64,000 nt of DNA from positions 3,534,001 through 3,598,000 of the forward strand of contig NZ_CP126269.1 in NCBI RefSeq assembly GCF_003234445.2. Reading direction: 5' to 3'. Source of the DNA: Curtobacterium sp. MCLR17_036 (GTDB lineage: Bacteria > Actinomycetota > Actinomycetes > Actinomycetales > Microbacteriaceae). Of this stretch, positions 39,841 through 47,453 are shown piece by piece (position 1 is the first letter of the stretch; each line of letters starts with the position of its first letter). The notes beneath the pieces were generated by a model. The model was given only the letters and a program-made list of their open reading frames with translations, did no database searches and was not told where the DNA came from. The position numbers and the translations under genes were made by a program.

Positions 39841-40494
39841 TCAGGCGGGAAGCGGAACAGGGCCACGTGCTGACCACACGGTTCCGCGACGCTCGTACTC
39901 GAAGAGTTCCTCGACGGCGTGGGCGATACGTGGCCCGTGCATACGTTCGAGCAGGTACAGAGCGAGGTCGAGGCCAGACGTCACACCGCCGGCAGTGACG
40001 AGGTCCCCGTCGTCGACGACCCGGGCGCGAACCACAGTCGTCCCCGTGGCCTCGAGGACGTCATTGCCCATCGTGTGCGTCACGGCGGTCCGCCCTTCTA
40101 GGAGGCCGGCCATCGCGAGAGCGAGCCCACCGCCGCAGACCGTCGCGACGATTGTGTCCGGTGCCGCGAACGCCCGTCGCATCAGGCTCGGCAGGGCTGT
40201 CTCGGCCAAGCCGGCGAGGATCACGGGGATGATGCGTTCCGTGTCGGGATCGCCGTGCACCGGGCCGGAGGCCCCGGGGACGATTACAACACCGGGAGCC
40301 TCGGGCATAAGGACGTGCTTCGCCTTCAGTTGCAGTCCGCCGGTTCCGCTCGTGACCGGACCTGGTGCATCAAGCCCGACGAGACGGACGTCGATGATCC
40401 CTCCGAGCGCATCCGAACCGGCGTTGAGTACTTCGAATGGTGCGATGACGTCGAGGGGATCGAAGCCCTCGTAGAGGACGATCTGGGCGATCAC
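39841..40494 (-). CDS. DJ-1/PfpI family protein
   Basis: A 217-residue DJ-1/PfpI-fold protein. It starts IVLYEGFDPLDVIAPFEVLN, and the nucleophilic cysteine sits in the elbow ATVCGGGLALAMAGLL, followed by THTMGNDVLEATG and TAGGVTSGLDLALYLL. Relatives include isonitrile hydratases, glyoxalase-type enzymes and amidases. The GTG has GAAGGA upstream. Divergent from the GlxA-type regulator, which has the same fold in its sensor half; the pair probably forms a response unit. Confidence 0.88.
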   Translation of the reverse strand: MIAQIVLYEGFDPLDVIAPFEVLNAGSDALGGIIDVRLVGLDAPGPVTSGTGGLQLKAKHVLMPEAPGVVIVPGASGPVHGDPDTERIIPVILAGLAETALPSLMRRAFAAPDTIVATVCGGGLALAMAGLLEGRTAVTHTMGNDVLEATGTTVVRARVVDDGDLVTAGGVTSGLDLALYLLERMHGPRIAHAVEELFEYERRGTVWSARGPVPLPA

Positions 40495-40597
40495 AGCGGG
40501 TCCTTCCGGGCGGCGTATCGGGCTGACATGATGACGCTACGGAGTGACACGATTTTGCACGAGTGGCCGATGAGCCAACGTGTGCGAGGATCTCGCC

Positions 40598-41554
40598 ATG
40601 CACCGAGTGGTCGTCCTGGCGCTCCCCGACGTGATCGCTTTCGACCTCACCACTCCAGTGGAGGTCCTCGGGCGCGCGGTAGATGCCGCTGGGCTGCCGC
40701 TCTACCGCCTGCGCGTCGCCGGACCGGACTCGACCGTCCCATCGGGCCCGCTGGGCATCGCGGTCCCCTACTCCCTCGCGGAGACCGCAGCCGCTGACAC
40801 GATCATCGTCCCGGGGCGGAGCGACCCGAGCGCCCCCCTCGACGATGAGGTCCTCCATGCTCTCCGGGACGCCGCGCGACGAGGTGCCCGTATCGCGTCG
40901 ATCTGCGTTGGAGCCCTCGATCTGGCGCAGACCGGGCTGCTCGACGGCCTGCGGGCGACGACGCACTGGCGGGCGGTTGACTTGCTCGCGACCCGGCACC
41001 CCGAGGTCGAAGTCGTACCGGAGGCGCTCTACGTCGACAACGGACAGCTCCTCTGCTCGGCGGGAGCATCCGCAGGTATCGACCTCTGTCTGCACCTCGT
41101 CGACCGCGACTTCGGGGCTGGGGTCGCGGCGGACACCGCCCGGACTGCGGTGGTGCCCCTCACCAGAGAGGCTGGACAGGCCCAGTTCATCAAGGACGAC
41201 AGAGTCGGGAGCACGAGCCTGACCTCGGTCCTCGAGTGGATCGAAGCGAATGCGGCCGAGCCAATCACCGTCGCGGACATCGCCGCCATAGCCGCCGTGA
41301 GTGCCAGGACCCTCAACAGGCGATTCATCGACGAGCTACGGCTTCCCCCGTCCCGATGGCTGATCAGGGCGAGAGTGCGCATCGCTCAACAGCTTCTCGA
41401 GACTACCGATCTCTCGGTCGACCAGATCGCCGCGCGATCCGGTCTGGGCTCGCCGGCGAATCTCCGCGCACGGTTCGCAGACGTAGTCGGCACGAGCCCT
41501 GCCCGTTACCGCGCGGCCCTGACCGTCGCGGGGCGGGCCTCCGTGTCCGGATGA
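40598..41554 (+). CDS. GlxA-type AraC regulator with DJ-1-like domain
   Basis: A 318-residue protein. The DJ-1/PfpI-like sensor domain occupies residues 1-165 (VVVLALPDVIAFDLTTPVEV; elbow SICVGALDLAQTG; THWRAVDLLATRHP), and an AraC helix-turn-helix pair lies at about 215-310 (ITVADIAAIAAVSARTLNRRF; DQIAARSGLGSPANLRARFADVVGTSPARYR). ATG at 40598 is chosen. It probably regulates the divergent DJ-1 gene and its neighbour. Confidence 0.92.
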   Translation: MHRVVVLALPDVIAFDLTTPVEVLGRAVDAAGLPLYRLRVAGPDSTVPSGPLGIAVPYSLAETAAADTIIVPGRSDPSAPLDDEVLHALRDAARRGARIASICVGALDLAQTGLLDGLRATTHWRAVDLLATRHPEVEVVPEALYVDNGQLLCSAGASAGIDLCLHLVDRDFGAGVAADTARTAVVPLTREAGQAQFIKDDRVGSTSLTSVLEWIEANAAEPITVADIAAIAAVSARTLNRRFIDELRLPPSRWLIRARVRIAQQLLETTDLSVDQIAARSGLGSPANLRARFADVVGTSPARYRAALTVAGRASVSG

Positions 41555-41580
41555 CGATCCTTGAACGAGTCCGGTTAGGG

Positions 41581-41838
41581 CTACTCCTTCGCGGCTTCTC
41601 GTTTCCACTTCCGCACCGTGGTCGTCGACACTCGTGCGTCCGCCGCGACAGACCGGATCGACCCGCCAGCACGCAACGCAGCGAGGACCGCGGCCTTCCG
41701 CGCGGTGCTCGCCCTCGCGGTCCGGCGCACCTGCTGCGCCTGTACCGGATGCGCCGCGCGTTGACGTTCGTGCCGCACCACCGCGGTGGACGTTGCGATT
41801 GCGTCTGACACGGCGCCGCTGCCAGGGAACAGATCCAC
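41581..41838 (-). pseudogene. DNA methylase C-terminal remnant with HTH
   Basis: An 85-codon frame starting DLFPGSGAVSDAI, which resembles the S-adenosylmethionine-site end of phage-type DNA modification methylases. It is followed by a basic linker and a helix-turn-helix tail (RKAAVLAALRAGGSIRSVAADARVSTTTVRKWKRE). The frame stays open upstream to about 41927 but without methylase sequence, so the catalytic body is missing. The HTH tail alone could be functional. Confidence 0.45.
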
Positions 41839-41930
41839 GACCTCATCGACGGCAAGGTCAGCGCGCAGGTGGACGCATCGGCAGACAAGGCGCCGTTGAC
41901 TGCGGGGCGCAACCGGCGTAACTTGCCCCT

Positions 41931-42383
41931 ATGGAAAGTCGGGAACCGGACCAGACAGCCCTGCGCGCGTCGTTGCGTGCAGCGAAACATACGGAGACAA
42001 CTGCCGCTCAGGCGAGCAAGGCCCCGTTGTGGTTCTACGCATGCTCCGGAGTACTGCTTGCTGCCCTTAGCTTGGTCGTCAGCCTGGGCACGCCTATCTG
42101 GATTGTAGTTGGGGGCTTGGCCGCTCTCGCTGTCGGTCGCCTGCTGTACAGCATTCGGCGGTCAGCGTCCGGTTCGACTGTCGGTGGTCTCCGATCAGGA
42201 CGAGCGTCACTCTGGACGTATGCCCTGCTGCTTGTCATCCTCGGGCTCATGGTTCTCGGGCGCTTCATCACAGTCGGGTCGAGTAACTTGCTGCTACCAG
42301 TGCTCATCGCCGTCGTTGTCTTCATCGCGACCATTGCTTATGGTGCCATCTACGAACGCAGTCGAGGTCATGTCCATCGGTGA
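41931..42383 (+). CDS. Four-helix membrane protein
   Basis: A 150-residue protein with four hydrophobic segments in two pairs (WFYACSGVLLAALSLVV and TPIWIVVGGLAALAVG; LWTYALLLVILGLMVLGRFI and LLLPVLIAVVVFIATIAY) after a polar N-terminus of about 30 residues. The family is not recognised. Codon use is less GC-biased than in the left half of the window. Its 3' end overlaps a small regulator gene, so the two form a unit. Confidence 0.7.
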   Translation: MESREPDQTALRASLRAAKHTETTAAQASKAPLWFYACSGVLLAALSLVVSLGTPIWIVVGGLAALAVGRLLYSIRRSASGSTVGGLRSGRASLWTYALLLVILGLMVLGRFITVGSSNLLLPVLIAVVVFIATIAYGAIYERSRGHVHR

Positions 42384-42684
42384 AATCCTGGGTCAATTTT
42401 CCGCGGCTGACTTCAACGAAGTTATTCATGCGCCTAAGAGGCTGACAATATGTGCCTACCTCAGTGTGGTAGACACTATGGAGTTCTCCGCTCTACGGGA
42501 GATCCTCGGGCTTTCGGAGTCGGCTCTCAGCAAACATCTCGCCACGCTGAGCGCAGAGTCCTACGTGCAAGTCAGCAAGATTTCTCGCGCAGGTCGCACT
42601 CGCACGACGGTTCGGCTTACGGGGAAGGGCCGCTCGGCCTACTCGCGTCACGTGGCGGCGCTGCGCGCGCTGCTTCGCGAGTAG
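42370..42684 (+). CDS. Small winged-helix regulator (MarR/ArsR-like)
   Basis: A 104-residue winged-helix protein: HAPKRLTICAYLSVVDTMEF, recognition region LREILGLSESALSKHLATLS, and a wing KISRAGRTRTTVRLTGKGRS, ending in a helix. It matches the stand-alone transcriptional regulators of about 100 residues that are often fused to or paired with membrane proteins. ATG at 42370 has GAGG upstream and overlaps the membrane protein gene by 14 bases. Confidence 0.82.
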   Translation: MSIGEILGQFSAADFNEVIHAPKRLTICAYLSVVDTMEFSALREILGLSESALSKHLATLSAESYVQVSKISRAGRTRTTVRLTGKGRSAYSRHVAALRALLRE

Positions 42685-42700
42685 GCCGAACGGGATAGCT

Positions 42701-43210
42701 CTACGTGCCAGTGGCGCAGGAAAGGATCGTGCCTCCCACCGTGGCCGAGGTGGAAGCGATCCAAAGCACCGTGATCCCGTCGGTGGCCAGTACCGCGAGT
42801 GCCGTACCGACAACGCCAATTGCGCAGCCCAGGTTACTCAGGTCGGGGTCTGCGATCGTGCCGGCCGTTGTGAGGGAAATCGTCTGCACAAACTGACCGC
42901 TCTCGTAATACTGCTGAATCGCGGCACCCTTGCAGTCAGTGGTCTTTTCACCGATTTCCAGCGTACGGATTGATCCGTCCGAGTTGACGCAGTTGTAGTA
43001 GAACTTCCCCGCAACGTAGTTCGGGGAAGCGATAGCCTTCGTTTCAACAGCCCCCGAGCTTGCAGTGTTCACGGTAGCTGCGTCCGCTGCAACGTCCTGC
43101 TGAACGCTTTGTTCGAATGTGGCTCCCGAACTTGGCGCGGCGATAAATAAACTTCCCATCACGGTAGCAACGGACACGAGGCCCGCTGTCAATCGTCTTG
43201 AAAACATCAT
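42701..43210 (-). CDS. Secreted hydrophobic two-Cys peptide precursor, unknown
   Basis: A 169-residue exported protein. The signal peptide (SRRLTAGLVSVATVMGSLFI, cleavage near APSSGA) is followed by a polar middle (VAGKFYYNCVNSDGSIRTLE, KTTDCKG) and a strongly hydrophobic Gly/Ala/Thr/Ser-rich C-terminal segment of about 45 residues. That segment starts LSNLGCAIGVVGTALAVLAT and ends in a second Cys (GGTILSCATGT). Such a C-terminus recalls pore-forming bacteriocin-type peptides, but I recognise no family. ATG at 43210 has AAAGGA upstream. It converges on the membrane protein/regulator pair at 41931-42684. Confidence 0.6.
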   Translation of the reverse strand: MMFSRRLTAGLVSVATVMGSLFIAAPSSGATFEQSVQQDVAADAATVNTASSGAVETKAIASPNYVAGKFYYNCVNSDGSIRTLEIGEKTTDCKGAAIQQYYESGQFVQTISLTTAGTIADPDLSNLGCAIGVVGTALAVLATDGITVLWIASTSATVGGTILSCATGT

Positions 43211-43391
43211 TGTTCCTTTCGACAGTTCCAGTGGTGGTTTCTCAGTGGAACTATCGATGCTATGAGCCTTCTCAGGTGGTGTCACGACCCGTTACTCGAT
43301 CGTGACTTGAGGCGGCTGATCCACGCGACCTTGCTTCTGGGTCTTTTCGCGCACCTCCGCCCGCTGCAAGGCGAGCACCGCAAAGTCTGTC

Positions 43392-43413
43392 CCGTTAGAC
43401 GATCGTCTAACGG
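43392..43413. repeat. Palindrome g (perfect, 22 bp)
   Basis: CCGTTAGACGATCGTCTAAC then GG: a perfect palindrome with core TAGACGATCGTCTA and outer GTCC/GGAC flanks, about 80 bases upstream of the GNAT gene at 43491. Confidence 0.8.
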
Positions 43414-43490
43414 ACGCGGCATTCGTGTTCCCCGACTGGCTATTGGGGGCGCTGCTGGCGCTTGTGCGCTCAGTCGAGGAGAGTGGGCGG

Positions 43491-44054
43491 ATGCGCTCGA
43501 TCGTCACGGACAGACTGATTCTTCGTCCCTGGGAGGAAGGCGACGCCGACTTTCTGTTCGACCTCGAATCACGCTGGGAGACCGTAAGGTACTTGGGCGC
43601 TGATCCCACGCCGATGCGGAGCAAGAGCGAGGCGGTCGCCTCGATCCAGCGACGGCGGGCACTCGATCACCCGGTGCACGGGGTCTGGGCGATCGCGCTC
43701 CGAGACTCGAACGCGCTTGCGGGCAACCCCTTACTGAAGCCTGCACACCTCTCGGCCGGAGCTTCTGGTGAACGTCCCGTCGAAATCGGCTGGCACCTGC
43801 ATCCGAGCGCTCAGTCGCTCGGGTTCGCGACGGAGGCCGCAGCCGGCGCCCTCACTGACGCTGCCAGCCGTGGGCTTGCTTCCGTGCTCGCGGTCACCGA
43901 CCCGAGGAACAGTGCCTCGCACCGGGTATGCCGTCGCCTTGGATTCGCCGAGGAAGGGGTAACGAGCCGTTTCTACGACAGCCCGCAGCTCGTCTTCTCT
44001 CGTGTTCTGTCGGGGGACACACCCCCAACTCCCGCAAGCCAGACCGTCCGGTAG
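43491..44054 (+). CDS. GNAT family acetyltransferase (RimJ/RimL-like)
   Basis: A 187-residue acetyltransferase starting MRSIVTDRLILRPWEEGDADFLF. The acetyl-CoA region is PVEIGWHLHPSAQSLGFATEAAAGALTDAA and the C-terminal block is VTDPRNSASHRVCRRLGFAEEG. ATG at 43491 has GAGGAGAG upstream. Its stop codon TAG (44052-44054) belongs to palindrome d. First of three consecutive small genes with this architecture. Confidence 0.9.
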   Translation: MRSIVTDRLILRPWEEGDADFLFDLESRWETVRYLGADPTPMRSKSEAVASIQRRRALDHPVHGVWAIALRDSNALAGNPLLKPAHLSAGASGERPVEIGWHLHPSAQSLGFATEAAAGALTDAASRGLASVLAVTDPRNSASHRVCRRLGFAEEGVTSRFYDSPQLVFSRVLSGDTPPTPASQTVR

Positions 44055-44072
44055 CCGATCCGGAAACGGACG
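44045..44072. repeat. Palindrome d (imperfect), overlapping a stop codon
   Basis: Outer arms CGTCCG/CGGACG and a core TAGCCGATCCGG that is only partly symmetric. The TAG is the stop codon of the GNAT gene 43491-44054. Confidence 0.6.
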
Positions 44073-44105
44073 ATTCCGGCGACGTCGGGTGCCTAGGCTC
44101 TGCTC

Positions 44106-44708
44106 ATGGAGCAATGGGCAACCCCGAGCCTGAGTAACAGGGTGGCGCGTTTGGAACCGCTGTCCCTCGTGCACGCGGCAGACCTCGCGCGAGCAGTCTC
44201 GGTCGGCGCGCTCTGGCGAACCTGGTACACCCACATCCCAGCGCCCGAGCAGATGCACGACACCATCGAAAGCCGCCTCGCGCTCCAACGCGACGGCCGC
44301 ATGGCCCCTTGGGCTGTCATCGACGTGCGTAGCGATCGAGCGGTCGGGATGACGACCTACTGCAACCTTGACCCCGCCAACCGGCGACTCGAAAGCGGTT
44401 CTACGTGGCTCGGCAAGGAGGCCCAGCGGACCGGCCTCAACACCGCGACGAAGCTCCTGCTCCTCACGCGAGCGTTCGAGGAGCTGGGGTGCTTGGCTGT
44501 TGAGTTCCGTGCCCACTGGCACAACCACCAGTCACGTCGAGCAATCGAGGGACTTGGGGCGAAGCAAGACGGGGTACTTCGGAAGCACACCGTGTTCGAG
44601 AACGGCACGATCCGGGACACGGTGGTGTACTCCATCACCGACGACGAGTGGCCCACCGTCAAGTTCGCACTCCACGAGCGCCTTGCCACCAGCGCCGCGT
44701 CTCAGTAG
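44106..44708 (+). CDS. GNAT family acetyltransferase
   Basis: A 200-residue RimJ/RimL-type acetyltransferase: SNRVARLEPLSLVHAADLAR, GMTTYCNLDPANRRLESGSTWL, the acetyl-CoA loop KEAQRTGLNTATKLLLLTRA and FRAHWHNHQSRRAIEGLGAKQDGVLRKH. Ends in AASQ followed by the TAG of palindrome e. ATG at 44106, 51 bases after the previous stop. Confidence 0.9.
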   Translation: MEQWATPSLSNRVARLEPLSLVHAADLARAVSVGALWRTWYTHIPAPEQMHDTIESRLALQRDGRMAPWAVIDVRSDRAVGMTTYCNLDPANRRLESGSTWLGKEAQRTGLNTATKLLLLTRAFEELGCLAVEFRAHWHNHQSRRAIEGLGAKQDGVLRKHTVFENGTIRDTVVYSITDDEWPTVKFALHERLATSAASQ

Positions 44709-44719
44709 CCGATCCGTTA
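44706..44719. repeat. Palindrome e core TAGCCGATCCGTTA, overlapping a stop codon
   Basis: A variant of the 14-bp core, partly palindromic, preceded by TCTCAG like the TCTCGA of copies a and f. Its TAG terminates the GNAT gene 44106-44708. Confidence 0.55.
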
Positions 44720-44748
44720 GTGCAACAGTGGGGGGTTAGGTTCACTCC

Positions 44749-45156
44749 ATGTCCGATGACAATCTGTCGCTCACAGTGACCTCAGATGCCTCGATCACAG
44801 CGGTCTGGTTCGCACTCACCGAAGGTCGCGACAGCTGGTGGCCGGAACTCTCACTGAGGCCGGAAGTCGGCGCCGCGGTGCGTGAGACGTGGACCGAGGA
44901 CGGGCGGGAGCAGTACGCCGATGGTCACGTCACGGAAGCTGCCCCACCGAACACGCTCGGTTTCGTGTGGCAGCAGGCGGCTTGGCCTACGCCGCTGCAC
45001 GTTCGATTCGAGATCGAGCAGGCCGGCCGAGGCAGTCTCGTAACCCTGAGCGAGGATGGCTTCGCGCAGCTGACTCACGGGTCGGACGTCCGATCGGCGC
45101 ACCAGGAAGGCTGGGCGTTCCACCTCACGAACCTGCTGGCCGCAGCGTCTCGATAG
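44749..45156 (+). CDS. SRPBCC/AHSA1-type protein
   Basis: A 135-residue START-like (AHSA1) protein: LSLTVTSDASITAVWFALTE, WWPELSLRPEVGAAVRETWT, GFVWQQAAWPTPLHVRFEIE, and a long C-terminal helix GWAFHLTNLLAA. The fold binds hydrophobic ligands; function unknown. It ends AASR followed by the TAG of element f. ATG at 44749, 40 bases after the previous stop. Confidence 0.8.
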   Translation: MSDDNLSLTVTSDASITAVWFALTEGRDSWWPELSLRPEVGAAVRETWTEDGREQYADGHVTEAAPPNTLGFVWQQAAWPTPLHVRFEIEQAGRGSLVTLSEDGFAQLTHGSDVRSAHQEGWAFHLTNLLAAASR

Positions 45157-45167
45157 CCGGTCGTCCA
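45154..45167. repeat. Degenerate element f, overlapping a stop codon
   Basis: TAGCCGGTCGTCCA, preceded by GTCTCGA exactly as in palindrome a. The left half matches the family, the right half is degenerate. The TAG ends the SRPBCC gene. It is the last family member seen in the window. Confidence 0.5.
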
Positions 45168-45384
45168 GTAGACCTCCGGGTGCTTGCAGGCGGCCCCGGC
45201 TCCCTACGGCCCGAATCCGGGGCGAACCTGTCTCACATAGATGGTCCGCGAAGTCTCTCAGTTCACGTACGCCATACGAACGCCTCACGATGCACGGATT
45301 CCGAACCGTCCTCTGGTCGACGTCGCCCTTCCTACTGCCGAGAAACGTGTCGACTTCTGTGTTTCAGACTCGCTGCGTGGCAGT

Positions 45385-45508
45385 GGGACAAGTCAGCTGG
45401 CGGACGACGACAACCCCTGTCAACGTACTCACTACTTGTCGCCAATACGCCTGACGCGATTCGCAGTCAACGTGCATGTCACTCAGCTCGACCAAATAAC
45501 TTGTCGCC
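45385..45508. repeat. Clustered short repeats in a gene-free stretch
   Basis: ACTTGTCGCC occurs at 45434-45443 and 45499-45508, GTCAACGT at 45419-45426 and 45466-45473, and an inverted near-copy GGGACAAGT at 45385-45393. The whole stretch 45157-45806 contains no gene I can support. Clustered binding sites of this kind are found at the ends of Tn7-like elements, so this may be the cargo-side end of the tns element. That is inference. Confidence 0.35.
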
Positions 45509-45806
45509 GAATCGCGTACCGCCTCGATTAGGCTGCGGGGCACCCGTTCACGACTGTGCGGGTGTGCGATCCCTGTGAAGGGTTACGTGCCTGCCGTCCT
45601 CCTCGCGAACACAAACGATGCGCGGGATCGCGCGCATGCCTGCGAGAGCGATCCGTCTCGCGACAGCGCACCCCTCAACGCAGTCGCTGATCATGAGTGG
45701 ACTGGCCAACGCGTGGTAGCTGAGCCGGCGCTGGACCATGGTGCCGGAGGCTCGTGACTTCGGGACTGTACCAACGCCTGCCAACAATTGCCCGGCCGTT
45801 CACTGG

Positions 45807-46625
45807 TCAGACCACGGAAAGCGGGTCGTTGCGTCGGTCAAACTGATCTAGGAGTTCTTCGACCATGTTTAGGGCCGCGTCAAAGAACATTGAAACGGTG
45901 ACGAAACTGGACGTGACGTTGAAGGAGGCCGACCGGCCGTCGAACTCCTCGACCTGCTGACGCTCGAGGACCGCTGTCATCATGCTCGTGTTCCCGTGCG
46001 CGATGCCGCTCGCCATCCTCCAGATGACCAGAGGCGGGTGGTGCCGAGGCGGAACCATGGTCTCTATCGAGCGAAGCCGGTCGGTAACCGGTTCAAGCTT
46101 CGTCAGGTCTGCTCCCACGAGACGGGGGCGAGCGTTTGCCTGGTCTTTGAGGCGTTCTTCTACAACCTCGAATCGCGGGTCAGATTTTCCGAGATCGCTC
46201 AGAACTGACCGGAGCTGCCGCCGATTCTCGCGGGTCAGCCTCATAGATCTCAGCAACCGTTCATCGCGCGCGGCGGGCTGAAGCAGCCACAGCCCTGTTC
46301 CTGCCACTTCGATTGCGCTCCGGATCAGAGTGAACGATGACATGGCTAGCAGGGCCCCGCCACTGCTCTCGACGCTGACCTGCAAGCCGTGAAGATGGTC
46401 CAGCGCAGCGCCGAGGAGGTTAACAATCTGGTCGGGAACAGAATTGTACGGAGCCGCCGCGCTGTCACCGGCGAGTGAGGATTTGGGGCGTACCGCTAAC
46501 TGCTGGTAGCGGTCATCGAGTCGATCCCGCCGCGCGAATCCGAACTGTAGAAACAGCAACCCACGCTCGGCATCCGCGTCCGCCTCACGATTGTCATAGG
46601 GGCCCGAGACTTCGGTGTCATCCAC
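45807..46625 (-). CDS. Hypothetical protein, helical, DUF-like
   Basis: A 272-residue protein, mostly alpha-helical and without signal peptide. Notable stretches are VPDQIVNLLGAALDHLHGLQ, MSSFTLIRSAIEVAGTGLWLLQP, RLTRENRRQLRSVLSDLGK and a later MASGIAHGNTSMMTAV. The pattern of helices with IRSAIE and an AHG motif resembles uncharacterised proteins that are often annotated as hypothetical in actinobacterial islands. The GTG start at 46625 lacks a strong ribosome site. No function can be given. Confidence 0.65.
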   Translation of the reverse strand: MDDTEVSGPYDNREADADAERGLLFLQFGFARRDRLDDRYQQLAVRPKSSLAGDSAAAPYNSVPDQIVNLLGAALDHLHGLQVSVESSGGALLAMSSFTLIRSAIEVAGTGLWLLQPAARDERLLRSMRLTRENRRQLRSVLSDLGKSDPRFEVVEERLKDQANARPRLVGADLTKLEPVTDRLRSIETMVPPRHHPPLVIWRMASGIAHGNTSMMTAVLERQQVEEFDGRSASFNVTSSFVTVSMFFDAALNMVEELLDQFDRRNDPLSVV

Positions 46626-46994
46626 GCTCTCATCATGCCTTGATGCTGGCCCGGGTGTCGTGGTGCTTCCAGTGTGAGGCGCCGGACGCGGCTAGGTGCT
46701 GAACGAATTCGCCGGAGCAAACTGCTTCAGCGCGTGGTCCCCTAGCCGCATCTGGTCCGATGCATCGCCATCACGGGCCAGCTCACGGGAGGAGGGACGC
46801 CGCGAGCCGGCGCACGCGACTATCGCGACTGCCCGCGGAAGCGTGAGTTTCGAGTGGTCGGATTGGCATCTTCGGTAGGAGCGCGCCAAACTTCGACGAG
46901 GCCGCGAAAGCGAAGCAGTCTCAGTGATCGCGGCTCGTCTCGCAGTACACCGGCAACCGAGGCTGCATGATGGGGGTTGAATCAGGGAGGAATC
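46626..46994. other. Gene-free stretch
   Basis: Short overlapping frames on both strands (for example 46696-46878 and 46692-46889) show neither domain sequence nor a clear ribosome site. I see no repeat or strong hairpin. It probably holds the promoter of the gene pair starting at 46995. Confidence 0.4.
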
Positions 46995-47453
46995 ATGGCG
47001 ATACTCGGCGTCAACGGCACCGCAAACGAACTTTGGCTCGCAGTCGTCTCGGAGGACGGTGACGTCCTAGATGCCCAGTTGCGAATCCTGCCTGCACCCG
47101 ATTCGCCGCTCGCAACGCAGATCCGCACTGCCCTTGATGAGGCCGAGCGACTCATCTCAGCCAACGGCATCACAGTCGTAACCATTCTCGAACCCGAGAC
47201 GGGCCGATTCCAACCCAGCTACTTCCAATCTGTGGTGAGGATCTCCCTGGAATCGGCGGTGGTGCTTGCCGCAGACCGAGCAGGTATCCCGTCTGTTCGG
47301 CGGAGCCGAAAGTGGGTCCGCTCCGCGCTAGATCTTCCGAAGAACGGTGCGCTCTCGGGGCACGTCGGGGCTATCGTCGATGCTCATCCCCCGCACTGGA
47401 CTGGGAAACGGGATCTCGCCGCTCTCGCGGCGCTTGCGGAGCGTCTCTCCTGA
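46995..47453 (+). CDS. Unknown protein, possible RNase H-like fold
   Basis: A 152-residue protein. The opening ILGVNGTANELWLAVVSEDG, the central VVTILEPETGRFQPSY and LESAVVLAADRAGIPSVRRS recall the strand-helix order of RNase H/RuvC-type folds, but the usual first catalytic Asp is Asn here (GVNGTA), so activity is doubtful. GGGAGG lies 4 bases from the ATG. Its TGA overlaps the next ATG (TGATG), so it is coupled to the protein kinase gene and probably its partner. Confidence 0.6.
   Translation: MAILGVNGTANELWLAVVSEDGDVLDAQLRILPAPDSPLATQIRTALDEAERLISANGITVVTILEPETGRFQPSYFQSVVRISLESAVVLAADRAGIPSVRRSRKWVRSALDLPKNGALSGHVGAIVDAHPPHWTGKRDLAALAALAERLS

Noticed and set aside
43491..45156. The GNAT-GNAT-SRPBCC run as a classical integron cassette array
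   Set aside because: No tyrosine integron integrase is present, and the separating sequences lack the paired attC boxes with an RYYYAAC end; the palindromic cores are a different kind of site.
45575..45757. Short plus-strand frame of 60 codons in the gene-free zone
   Set aside because: No family resemblance or hydrophobic segment, and no supporting start signal.
46692..46889. Overlapping 60-65-codon frames on both strands
   Set aside because: Neither has a ribosome site, domain pattern or plausible composition; treated as non-coding.
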